Made by a program: the position numbers and the translations under genes. Below the pieces are notes generated by a model that was given only the letters and a program-made list of their open reading frames with translations, ran no database searches and was not told the origin of the DNA. A DNA stretch of 40,604 nucleotides from Burkholderiales bacterium (GTDB lineage Bacteria; Pseudomonadota; Gammaproteobacteria; Burkholderiales; Burkholderiaceae_C). Of the stretch, positions 23,998-31,750 are shown one piece after another (the first letter of the stretch is position 1; every line of letters begins with the position of its first letter). Location: assembly GCA_018969975.1 (NCBI GenBank), contig JAGWXI010000017.1:1-40604 (forward strand), given 5' to 3'.

Positions 23998-25119
23998 TTA
24001 GACATCTAGCTTCAAAACGTCAATAGCGTTTTCGCCCAGTATGGCTAACCGGTCCTGGTCACTAAGTTCAGGGGTAGACATGATGTGGCCAACCGGATCA
24101 TCTACCCAAGGTATGGGGTGGTCTGTACCAATCATGATTTGGCTGGCTCCAACTTCTGCTACGAGGTGTCGCAGCGCCTCACCTGTAAAAACAAGCGAAT
24201 CAAAATAAATTTGTCGGATGTACTCGGTAGGTTTTTTCTTCAACACAATATCGGGATTACAGTTTTGTGGTGATACAAAACAGCTGCGGTCCATGCGTGG
24301 GGCATAGGAGCCTAAAAATCCGCCTCCATGTGCTCCCAAAATTTTGAGTTTTGGATATTTATCAAAGACACCTTCAAAAATGAGTTTTTGTAATGCAATA
24401 GTAGTGTCAAGCGGGTTACCAATCACGTTCGATAACCACCCGTTACCTTTTAAGCGAGCAGCAAGTTCAGGTGTGCTTTGCGGGTGAATGAATAACATCA
24501 CGTTTAATTCTTGCGCTTTGGCTAGAACTGGATGAAATTTAGGATGACTAAAGTCTTCGCCAGCGACACTTCCACCGATAGCAGCACCTTTTAAATTGTA
24601 TTTTTTTACAGCCTGCTCCAACATTTCAACTGCGAGCTCGGGAAATTGCATTGGTAATGATGCAAAGGCAGCTAAACGCTTAGGATGCTTTGCGCATAAC
24701 TCTGCAAAACTTTCGTTATGTATCTTGCAAATGGACTCTGCAATTTCACGCTCTTTTTTGTACCAGAACGGATTGATGCTTAGCACCTGTAGATCTATTC
24801 CCATCTTGTCCATTGCCGCAAAGCGCGCTGCTAGCTGATCGTCTTCTCGCAAAAAATGCTCTGGTACGCCTTTAACCGGTGGCAACACAGAACTTGCCTC
24901 TGAACCCATTAAATCGAGACCCGCCTGAAAATAACAATGGGCATGGGCGTCTACTGTGCGCGCGCGCTTGCCAGCAATTATCAAGGGCTTAAAGCCAGAC
25001 ATGGTGCTACTGCTAATTCCGCCGCCGCTGGGAACTATAGGCAGTCCCATGCAACTACAAAACCAAAATCCGTTACCACTGGGGGTACTTGATTGATGCG
25101 AAAACCATTTTGTGAACAT
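23998..25119 (-). CDS. Amidohydrolase family 2 protein (ACMSD/resorcylate decarboxylase-like)
   Basis: 373-residue metal-dependent TIM-barrel enzyme related to aminocarboxymuconate-semialdehyde decarboxylase and gamma-resorcylate decarboxylase; relatives decarboxylate or hydrolyse aromatic and small acids. Metal ligands visible are VDAHAHCYF (His59, His61), a histidine in LFIHPQSTPEL, a histidine in ILGAHGGGFLGS and an aspartate in IGTDHPIPWVDDP. Before the barrel there is an unusual ~50-residue N terminus with a Cys-x-Cys (FWFCSCMG, Cys21 and Cys23) and glycine/serine runs; its role is unknown, and no alternative start is obvious before TVDAHAH. The gene precedes a Bug receptor in the same operon, which suggests degradation of a compound caught in the periplasm. 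Confidence 0.85.
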   Translation of the reverse strand: MFTKWFSHQSSTPSGNGFWFCSCMGLPIVPSGGGISSSTMSGFKPLIIAGKRARTVDAHAHCYFQAGLDLMGSEASSVLPPVKGVPEHFLREDDQLAARFAAMDKMGIDLQVLSINPFWYKKEREIAESICKIHNESFAELCAKHPKRLAAFASLPMQFPELAVEMLEQAVKKYNLKGAAIGGSVAGEDFSHPKFHPVLAKAQELNVMLFIHPQSTPELAARLKGNGWLSNVIGNPLDTTIALQKLIFEGVFDKYPKLKILGAHGGGFLGSYAPRMDRSCFVSPQNCNPDIVLKKKPTEYIRQIYFDSLVFTGEALRHLVAEVGASQIMIGTDHPIPWVDDPVGHIMSTPELSDQDRLAILGENAIDVLKLDV

Positions 25120-25215
25120 AAATTTACAAATAAGAAAGTTGATGTATTGAGAATGAGGGTGGTCTTAGAATTGAAAAATTGAATAACCGCTGCGGGACGC
25201 ACTTTGACTAATCAC

Positions 25216-25491
25216 ATGCATCTGAACTACGTGGATTTTATTTTGGTATTTATTTTTTCAGAATGGGTATTTTTATGTTGGCGCCATAGCGTAAAAGGTG
25301 TAGGTCTTAACTGCCAGGATGTGACGTGGGGATTACTTCCCGGATTTTTTCTTATTCTTGGTATTCGATTCGCGGTTCCCCTTGAAGTTCCAGTGGAGGT
25401 ACTGCTTTGCCTTGCCTTATCCGGAATCGCGCACAGTGTCGATTTTTATAGAAGAAGCACATCTTCAACGGAAATAACTAAGGTGACGTGA
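25216..25491 (+). CDS. Small predicted membrane protein
   Basis: 91-residue hydrophobic protein with three membrane segments: FILVFIFSEWVFLCW, WGLLPGFFLILGIRFAV and VEVLLCLALSGIAHSV, then a charged tail. I do not recognise a family. ATG 25216 is used; a TTG at 25204 is in frame. It is alone on the plus strand among minus-strand genes, next to a convergent coiled-coil membrane protein with 16 bases between stops. The coding call rests on the open frame and the regular membrane pattern only. Confidence 0.5.
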   Translation: MHLNYVDFILVFIFSEWVFLCWRHSVKGVGLNCQDVTWGLLPGFFLILGIRFAVPLEVPVEVLLCLALSGIAHSVDFYRRSTSSTEITKVT

Positions 25492-25507
25492 TGCAAGTAA
25501 AAGTGAT

Positions 25508-25918
25508 TTAGTGAAAAAGTGGGCCAGTATTTCGAACATACAAAAACCACAGTACAAGATTTGCAAAAACTACAACAAGTGAAAAGAACAGTATCCATCG
25601 AACTGCTCTTTTTTGTGCCTTGATATCTTTTTGTAAAGCCTCTTGAAAATTTGCTAAATCTGCTAGCTTTTGCTCCTGAAGTTCATTTTTTCTTTGCAAT
25701 AAACGAATCTGGTGAAGGGCATCAACCAGTCGATTCTCAAGTTGCTCGTGGGTTGAGGGATCTTTTGAGTTGCTAGGAGCAAATTCTTCATGTTCTGTGG
25801 GTTGCGGTTTACGTTGCCGATCGAGCAGGTCCCTCGCTTTATCTAGGACATTGGGTGCGTGTTCAATCACATTCCCCCAGGGTATTGCTTTGAGTGCGCT
25901 GAGCCAAGAAATTGCCAT
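25508..25918 (-). CDS. Coiled-coil protein with a C-terminal membrane anchor
   Basis: 136-residue protein. The N terminus (MAISWLSALKAIPWGNVIEHA) is a conserved-looking amphipathic part, followed by a charged linker, a long heptad-like helix (about 58-100: LENRLVDALHQIRLLQRKNE and following) and one hydrophobic segment (WILFFSLVVVFANLVLWFLY) close to the C terminus. The layout is of a tail-anchored membrane protein. The N-terminal pattern resembles uncharacterised betaproteobacterial proteins that I recall only loosely. Function is unknown. Confidence 0.7.
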   Translation of the reverse strand: MAISWLSALKAIPWGNVIEHAPNVLDKARDLLDRQRKPQPTEHEEFAPSNSKDPSTHEQLENRLVDALHQIRLLQRKNELQEQKLADLANFQEALQKDIKAQKRAVRWILFFSLVVVFANLVLWFLYVRNTGPLFH

Positions 25919-26008
25919 AGTCTAGATAAGTGAAAGTGGGTATGTAAAACGACTGTGAAATGTAACAAAAATATAAATTCAATGCACCATCGCTGGGAGA
26001 ACATTGCC

Positions 26009-27022
26009 TCAAAAGTGAGACTTACTACCTAATCGCAACCAATTTTTCAAACGGATTAACCAAAGTCGCCGTTTTGGTGTGTTCAATTCAAGATGGTTCT
26101 TGCTGGTGTTTATAAAGGTATCCACAAACACAGGAGTTGAGGTATCAGGCGCTGGTACAACATCCAATGTGGGTAATTTCGCTGAATCGTTGGCAACATC
26201 AGCCTTATCTGAAGTTTTTATGGTCTTGGTCGCTAGCTTCAAAAATTGCCCAAGCTTATTGACTGTATTTTCCTCCCAATGCGCAGGATGGCCGTCACCC
26301 TCCAAGGTCCAAACAGTGAGAGCATCGAATTTGAACTTTGATTTATTTGCAATGGATAGTGGACAAATCGGGCTGTTGGCGTTGTGCAAAACAACAACCG
26401 GTCCGTTGAAGTTTTTTAGCAATGCATAAAACTGCATTCCAAGAAAATCAAATTCATAGGGCAGGTCAAAGTGCGATCGCTTATGCACATCCTCAATAGC
26501 TCTGTTATCAACATTTAATTTGCGGATATCTGTATCTGAATCTTGGATGTAGTGGTAGAGCGAAACCAATGCTGACCATTGGAGAAATAAACCAATGTCA
26601 TTGAGAAACAAGCTGGCAACTTTTTCGTGGTGGTGTTTGACAATGTGCATTGCCAAAATGCCACCCATGCTGGTACCAATTAAATGAAGCTTCTTGCCTG
26701 GATCAGACAATATTGGCAATATCAAAGCCTCCAACAGATGCTCAACATCTGCAAGGTATTTTGATGTTGAATATGTAGCATTTATCGGAAGTGGATCCGA
26801 AGAACCTCTTCCACAGTAATCGATACTCAGCCAACAACAGTTGTCAAAGCGTAGAGCAAGTTCAAGTAATGGGTGAAAGCTTTCACGCGTTTCTAAGAGG
26901 CCAGGTAAACAAATAAAAAAATCATTCGCATCGAATTGACCAATGCGTGTGTAGGCAATTTTTCGATAATGTTCACCTTCACGGATGGGGTGAAATTCCA
27001 AAAGAGCAGACTCAATTGTCAT
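26009..27022 (-). CDS. Alpha/beta hydrolase
   Basis: 337-residue hydrolase. The nucleophile elbow is LIGTSMGGILAMH with Ser118, the oxyanion region is FFICLPGLLETRESF, and the late histidine is in LEGDGHPAHWEE. WLSIDYCGRGSSD is a typical second-strand segment. About 80 C-terminal residues after the fold are low in complexity and end with a basic part (RRLWLIRLKNWLRLG), which might bind membrane or a partner. The start is ATG 27022; no strong ribosome site is seen. The ester or thioester substrate cannot be predicted. Confidence 0.83.
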   Translation of the reverse strand: MTIESALLEFHPIREGEHYRKIAYTRIGQFDANDFFICLPGLLETRESFHPLLELALRFDNCCWLSIDYCGRGSSDPLPINATYSTSKYLADVEHLLEALILPILSDPGKKLHLIGTSMGGILAMHIVKHHHEKVASLFLNDIGLFLQWSALVSLYHYIQDSDTDIRKLNVDNRAIEDVHKRSHFDLPYEFDFLGMQFYALLKNFNGPVVVLHNANSPICPLSIANKSKFKFDALTVWTLEGDGHPAHWEENTVNKLGQFLKLATKTIKTSDKADVANDSAKLPTLDVVPAPDTSTPVFVDTFINTSKNHLELNTPKRRLWLIRLKNWLRLGSKSHF

Positions 27023-27217
27023 CAAATTTCATTTCATAAAGCATTCTTGTATTTGAACGCTTGAATATGGCAGGCGTATGTCTTAGTTCAACTGGGGACA
27101 TTTGTAAATAAATCCATCACATATTTTTTGTAAGCTAAAGTGTAGGGAGAAAATGTTTCTTAACTATAGTAATTTGCCAAATCTAAAATATTCATCAATT
27201 TAGTGGAGTCTTTAAAT

Positions 27218-27670
27218 ATGCGTTACTCACTCTTACTGTTACTTTTTCTCTCTTTTTCAGCTGTAAAAGCTGCTGACACATCTGTGCCAACCTCTCGGTT
27301 AAATAGTGCCGTCAGCACCTTGTCACCTGCAAAGGATGCTATTGAGTCTGGAAACTTTAGCAAAGCTATTGAGTTACTTCTTGCAGTTGATCAAAAGCAA
27401 TCTGCTGATTGGAATAATCTCATGGGCTATAGCCTTAGAAAAAAATCAAATCCAGATTTGAACGAAGCCGAAAAATACTACCAAATTGCACTCAATATAG
27501 ATCCTAAACATCGAGGTGCCCTAGAGTATTACGGGGAACTACTGTTACTCAAAAATGACCTTAACGGCGCAGAAATTATGCTCAGTCGGCTTGACAAAGC
27601 ATGTGTTTTTAGTTGCGAAGAGTATCGAGATCTCAAGAAAAGCATCCAGCAATATAAAACGAAAAAATAA
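27218..27670 (+). CDS. Exported TPR-repeat protein
   Basis: 150-residue protein with a signal peptide (MRYSLLLLLFLSFSAVKA, cleaved after about residue 18) and two or three tetratricopeptide-like helical pairs (about 45-125), including NEAEKYYQIALNIDPKHRGA, a nearly canonical TPR second helix. Two cysteines (CVFSC) near the end could pair in the periplasm. The ATG at 27218 starts the signal peptide; GTGGAG lies upstream, whereas the GTG at 27203 adds five extra residues. TPR proteins act as scaffolds; the partner is unknown. The 177-base gap before it (27041-27217) is AT-rich and must hold its promoter; I cannot pick it. Confidence 0.75.
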   Translation: MRYSLLLLLFLSFSAVKAADTSVPTSRLNSAVSTLSPAKDAIESGNFSKAIELLLAVDQKQSADWNNLMGYSLRKKSNPDLNEAEKYYQIALNIDPKHRGALEYYGELLLLKNDLNGAEIMLSRLDKACVFSCEEYRDLKKSIQQYKTKK

Positions 27671-27790
27671 TCTTCTATTTGAAATTTCTTCTGGATCATA
27701 CGATGTTGATTTCATCCCCTCCCTGAGGACCCATGTTCATGGCTCAAAACCACTGTAATGGTAATCCTCAAACAAAAAATGCAACTTAAT

Positions 27791-28204
27791 TTAGTTGAAA
27801 ACCATCCGATTATTTTTAATTGCGATAGTTTCAAAATATCCTCTGAAGCCATCCTCTGTCATTCCAAATTGGTTCAGGGCTTTACTGAACGCTTGCTGCT
27901 CGGATAGATTTGCTCTGCCATCTGAGAGAAGAGAATCTGCCATGTTAATGAGTAGGCAAAGCTTTTGACTATCATTTAACAGGGTTGCAGCGTCCGTTAA
28001 AAATTTTTCATACTCAGTGTTGCGAAGATATTTGATTGCTGAGTTTATTAAATCTTGATCGCCACCAACAACAGATTGCAATTGACCAATCTCTTCCGAC
28101 TCAATTTCCCCATCGGAAGCCATCATGAATAGAAGGCCAACAGCCAAGGCCATTCGTGGCGACAATTTTGGTGGCTCACTTCTAAATGCATCAAACAATC
28201 CCAT
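27791..28204 (-). CDS. TerB-like domain protein
   Basis: 137-residue all-helical protein with the TerB pattern: MALAVGLLFMMASDGEIESEEIGQL, where the acidic cluster resembles the metal-binding part of TerB and the DjlA N-terminal domain, and the second half SLLSDGRANLSEQQAFSKAL repeating the layout. No other tellurite-resistance gene is near. A strong AAGGAG precedes the ATG. Function is unknown; stress-related membrane roles have been suggested for TerB domains. Confidence 0.72.
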   Translation of the reverse strand: MGLFDAFRSEPPKLSPRMALAVGLLFMMASDGEIESEEIGQLQSVVGGDQDLINSAIKYLRNTEYEKFLTDAATLLNDSQKLCLLINMADSLLSDGRANLSEQQAFSKALNQFGMTEDGFRGYFETIAIKNNRMVFN

Positions 28205-28328
28205 ATTGCTACTCCTTTACGTATTGAAGTAAAAATATTACATCATCTTTATTTCATTGATAAGACCCATTGTCATTCCATTAATAAATAAGGGGTAATT
28301 TTTAGTATTGAATCGAATAGCATGCGAT

Positions 28329-28808
28329 TCAGAAAATTAACTTAAAACTGCTTTCTTGTATTTCAATAGCGTCAAGCCGCTTACCGACCATGTCGGGCAC
28401 ATGGTAGACAGAAGTGCCATCTAGCAAGGTTAGCAAAGTACTATTTAAAGTACCAGATACTGCGCTAGACAACTCTCTACCGTCCGCGGTAGTGAGTTTG
28501 AGAATATGGACTTTAGAGATTTCAATATCTCCTTTTTCTTTATTCCACACAGGCTGAGTATCGACACAAAAATCACCTGTTCGCTGTGGTAATTTGCTGG
28601 TCCAAGTTCCGCAGAGTTCTATTTTTTGTCGTTCTTTGCTGAACTTAGTGACCGGCTGATCGAGCGTAATGGTTAGCTTTTCTTTAGGAAATTTTTTCGC
28701 AACGGCCAGATCAATTAATGACTTAGGAATGCTTAACGAAAGGGCTGCTGCAGTGTGCGTCAGTGAAAGAAAAGCAATTGCGAAAAAAAACTTATAGAAG
28801 CGGAACAT
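28329..28808 (-). CDS. DUF1439-like exported protein
   Basis: 159-residue protein with a signal peptide (FFFAIAFLSLTHTAAA) and a body of beta strands similar to DUF1439/YceB-type lipid-binding-like proteins (SIPKSLIDLAVAKKFPKEK at the start, then LTITLDQPVTKF). Two cysteines (ELCGTW and DFCVDT) are at a distance compatible with a disulfide. There is no lipobox cysteine, unlike YceB. GGAGA lies before the ATG. It follows the Bug receptor 4 gene by 21 bases on the minus strand and may be the last gene of that long run. Confidence 0.6.
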   Translation of the reverse strand: MFRFYKFFFAIAFLSLTHTAAALSLSIPKSLIDLAVAKKFPKEKLTITLDQPVTKFSKERQKIELCGTWTSKLPQRTGDFCVDTQPVWNKEKGDIEISKVHILKLTTADGRELSSAVSGTLNSTLLTLLDGTSVYHVPDMVGKRLDAIEIQESSFKLIF

Positions 28809-28829
28809 ACTTTTATCTCTCCAACAAAA

Positions 28830-29813
28830 TCATTCTGCCCGAATGCCTGCCGCTTTTACAACTGTTCCATATTTGCTTAGGTCTCTAGCTAATTCCGAGC
28901 CAAAGCTCTCAGGTGTACTCGCAGAGGGGGTGATGCCCATGCCCATCAGTCGCTCTCTAACCTCAGGGTCATTGAGTACCAAATTGAGTTCAGTATTGAT
29001 GCGTGTAATGATGTGTCGTGGTGTTTTAGTTGGTGCGAGTAGTCCAACCCAAGAACTGGCTTCAAAGTCAGCTATACCGTTTTCCATGAAAGTGGACACA
29101 TCTGGAAGAGAACTCGCGCGTTTGCTACTGGAGACTGCAATGGGTATTAATTTGCCTGATTTCACGTGCGCAATGGCACCGGCAATGGCTGTGTAGACCA
29201 AGGGAATATTGCCCCCGAGCACATCGGTCAAGGCTTGTCCGCCACCTTTGTAAGGAACATGAACAAGATTTGCGCCAGTTTTTTGGCGTAAGAGTTCACC
29301 AGCAATGTGTGGTGTGCCTCCTGTTCCAGAGGTGCCATACGAGAGCCCCCCTGTTTGAGTTTTGGAAAGTGCTATGACGTCCTTTAAAGTCTTTGCAGCA
29401 AAGTTGGGATGTGCAACCAAGATCAGGACAGCATCGCCAATTTTTCCAATTGGTGAAAAGTCTTTGAGGGTATCGAAACCTGTTTTTGAAAAAACATGTG
29501 GGTTAATGACTAAAGTACCGTCAAAACCTAGAAGCAGGGTGTAACCATCAGGTTCAGCAGTGGCAACCTGCTGTGTACCAATATTGCCCGAAGCTCCGGG
29601 CTTATTGTCAACAATAACTTGTTGCCCTAGTCGTTTGGATAACTGTTCAGCAATCAATCGACCACTTGTGTCGGTAACACCCCCTGGGGTAAATGGGACA
29701 ACTAAGCGAATAGGCTTAGTTGGATAGTTTTGTGCGATTGCATTTCCAAAGAATGCAAGTGTTAAGCCCATCAAAGCAGTTTTAATTGCAAGGGCATGCA
29801 AAGTTTTATGCAT
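28830..29813 (-). CDS. Bug (TctC-type) periplasmic solute receptor 4
   Basis: 327-residue receptor. The signal peptide (ALMGLTLAFFGNAIA) is followed by YPTKPIRLVVPFTPGGVTD, PDGYTLLLGFDG, LSYGTSGTGGTPHIAGELL and LVHVPYKGGGQALTD, all standard Bug segments. ATG 29813 is chosen because AGGAAA is just upstream and it starts the signal peptide; an upstream extension of 24 residues in frame is not plausible. It follows the PEP-mutase family gene by 25 bases, so the two are co-transcribed with the second receptor further upstream. Confidence 0.93.
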   Translation of the reverse strand: MHKTLHALAIKTALMGLTLAFFGNAIAQNYPTKPIRLVVPFTPGGVTDTSGRLIAEQLSKRLGQQVIVDNKPGASGNIGTQQVATAEPDGYTLLLGFDGTLVINPHVFSKTGFDTLKDFSPIGKIGDAVLILVAHPNFAAKTLKDVIALSKTQTGGLSYGTSGTGGTPHIAGELLRQKTGANLVHVPYKGGGQALTDVLGGNIPLVYTAIAGAIAHVKSGKLIPIAVSSSKRASSLPDVSTFMENGIADFEASSWVGLLAPTKTPRHIITRINTELNLVLNDPEVRERLMGMGITPSASTPESFGSELARDLSKYGTVVKAAGIRAE

Positions 29814-29838
29814 GATATTTCCTGTAAGGTGTGAAAAC

Positions 29839-30714
29839 TTAATTTCTCTCAATAAAACGTTTTTCAAATTCCCAAACATCCTCAAAGCCCATGAGCTTTG
29901 TTAAATCGGTAAAGTCGTAGAGTGGCGTTTCACCTCCAATCGACGAGCCATGGCTTCTAAATTGTCGGTAAACACCTTGCATGGCATGAACAGCGGAAAG
30001 TAAAGCGGTGACAGGAAAAATGGCTAACTTATAGCCTAAAGATTCCAATTCATCCTTGGACAAAACCGGAGTTCGCCCTTTCTCCACCATGTTAGCGACA
30101 AGGGGGGTCTTTAACGATTGACCAATAAGCCGCATTTCTTCTTCAGACTCCGGCGATTCAACGAACAAAATATCTGCACCAGCTGCTGCATAGGCTTGAG
30201 CGCGCCGTAAGGCTTCCTCTAAGCCTAAGGTAGTTCGGGCATCGGTGCGAGCGATTATTAAAAAATTTGGATCAGTACGCGAGTCCACAGCTACTTGAAT
30301 TTTTTGAACCATGTCTTCGGTGGAAATAACTCGGCGTCCGGGTGTATGGCCACACTTTTTTGGAAACTCTTGGTCTTCCAACTGAATGGCAGCTGCTCCA
30401 GCGGCCTCATAACCACGAATGGTGTGACGTATATTGAGAAGCCCGCCATAGCCCGTGTCAGCATCGGCAATCAATGGTGTTTGGGCCATTCCTGCCATTG
30501 CTGAGACTCGACTGACCATGTCACTGTAAGTTGCCAGTCCAGCATCGGGTAAGCCCATGTAAGAAGCCACAGTACCGAATCCAGTCATGTAGAGGGCATC
30601 AAACCCAAAGGTGTCTGCCAGACGCAAAGAAACCATGTCAAAAACTCCCGGTGCTAACACCAGACCTGGTTCAGTAAGGCGGCGCCTGAGCCTGGCGCGT
30701 TGTGTTTCACTCAT
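29839..30714 (-). CDS. Isocitrate lyase / PEP mutase family enzyme
   Basis: 291-residue TIM-barrel enzyme that cleaves or forms carbon-carbon or carbon-phosphorus bonds at a 2-oxoacid or dicarboxylate. Marks are APGVFDMVSLRLADTFGF, the metal site LIADADTGYGG (Asp84 and Asp86), QLEDQEFPKKCGH (Glu113, catalytic-loop Cys121 in KKCGH) and a VESPES turn. The KKCGH loop suggests a C-C lyase (methylisocitrate, dimethylmalate or oxaloacetate-type) rather than a PEP mutase. It lies between two Bug receptor genes in a single run, with the oxalate genes upstream. Exact substrate is unknown. Confidence 0.87.
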   Translation of the reverse strand: MSETQRARLRRRLTEPGLVLAPGVFDMVSLRLADTFGFDALYMTGFGTVASYMGLPDAGLATYSDMVSRVSAMAGMAQTPLIADADTGYGGLLNIRHTIRGYEAAGAAAIQLEDQEFPKKCGHTPGRRVISTEDMVQKIQVAVDSRTDPNFLIIARTDARTTLGLEEALRRAQAYAAAGADILFVESPESEEEMRLIGQSLKTPLVANMVEKGRTPVLSKDELESLGYKLAIFPVTALLSAVHAMQGVYRQFRSHGSSIGGETPLYDFTDLTKLMGFEDVWEFEKRFIERN

Positions 30715-30755
30715 GACAGCAATTGCGTTCTAGTTAGACAGAAAACAATTTAAAC

Positions 30756-31727
30756 CTAGTCAAACTTGGCACCAGATTCTTTAATCACTAGGGCCCAACG
30801 TGCTTTTTCGTTGGCTATAAAACTACCAAGAGTTTCTGGTTGTGCGGTGCGCACTTCAGTACCCAGAGAGCCCAATTTTTCGCGCATTTCCTGCGTTGCC
30901 AGAATTTTGCTTAATTCCGCATTCAGTTTACCGATCACATCGCGCGGTGTTCCAGCCGGTGCAAGCAAACCTTGGTAGGAACCTGTTTCAAAACCAGGCA
31001 GAGTTTCTGCAATCGTTGCTAATTCGGGCGCCGATCCGATTCTTTGCAAGCTTGAGATTGCTAAAGGTCGGATACGACCAGATTTCATGGTCGGGTAAGT
31101 CGCCAGCATGCCATTCATAATCACATTAGCTTGACCGCTTGCGACATCGGCGACTGCTTGTGAGCCACCTTTGTAGGGTATGTAGGTCCAACTAATTCCA
31201 GTGCGCTGGGCAAACGCAATGCCAGCCAAATGGGGCGCACCGCCAGTACCAGAGATTGCAAAATTGAGCTTGCTTGGATTAGCCTTGGCATAGTCAATCA
31301 ATTCCTTCACGCTTTGGACAGGAACAGAGGGATGGACACCCAAAACATGGGGCGAATAAGCCACCATACCAACGGGCGAAAAATCCCGAACTGGGTCATA
31401 GGGCATATTTGGATAAACGCTTGGGTTAATAGCTAACGCTCCTACATCTGAAAGTAGCAGGGTGTAGCCATCGGGGGCAGATTTAGCAACATGATCAGCG
31501 CCTACATTTCCATTGGCGCCAGCACGGTTTTCAACAAGCACTGGCTGGCCCCAAGATTCAGTCAATTTTTGTCCAAGAGTGCGCGCCAAAATATCAGAAG
31601 TGCCCCCAGGTGCGAAAGGCACAATGATGCGGATCGCTTTTGCCGGAAAAGCAGTTTGTGCATGAATGGCTGTCGCAGCTATGAGTGCCCATCCAACAAG
31701 ACTCAGAAAGCTTAGTTTTTTGAACAT
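30756..31727 (-). CDS. Bug (TctC-type) periplasmic solute receptor 5
   Basis: 323-residue receptor with a signal peptide (LVGWALIAATAIHA) and the strands FPAKAIRIIVPFAPGGTSD, PDGYTLLLSDVG, LNFAISGTGGAPHLAGIAF and YIPYKGGSQAVAD. It starts 23 bases after fdsA on the same strand and 41 bases before the PEP-mutase family gene. This makes it the receptor nearest the oxalate genes; binding of oxalate or a related short dicarboxylate is a reasonable guess, not shown by sequence. Confidence 0.93.
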   Translation of the reverse strand: MFKKLSFLSLVGWALIAATAIHAQTAFPAKAIRIIVPFAPGGTSDILARTLGQKLTESWGQPVLVENRAGANGNVGADHVAKSAPDGYTLLLSDVGALAINPSVYPNMPYDPVRDFSPVGMVAYSPHVLGVHPSVPVQSVKELIDYAKANPSKLNFAISGTGGAPHLAGIAFAQRTGISWTYIPYKGGSQAVADVASGQANVIMNGMLATYPTMKSGRIRPLAISSLQRIGSAPELATIAETLPGFETGSYQGLLAPAGTPRDVIGKLNAELSKILATQEMREKLGSLGTEVRTAQPETLGSFIANEKARWALVIKESGAKFD

Positions 31728-31750
31728 AAAAAAGTATCCAGTTAAGTTAA

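Noticed and set aside
27791-28204. TerB-like gene as evidence of a tellurite-resistance cluster
   Set aside because: No terC, terD or terE homolog is nearby; isolated TerB domains are common and not diagnostic.
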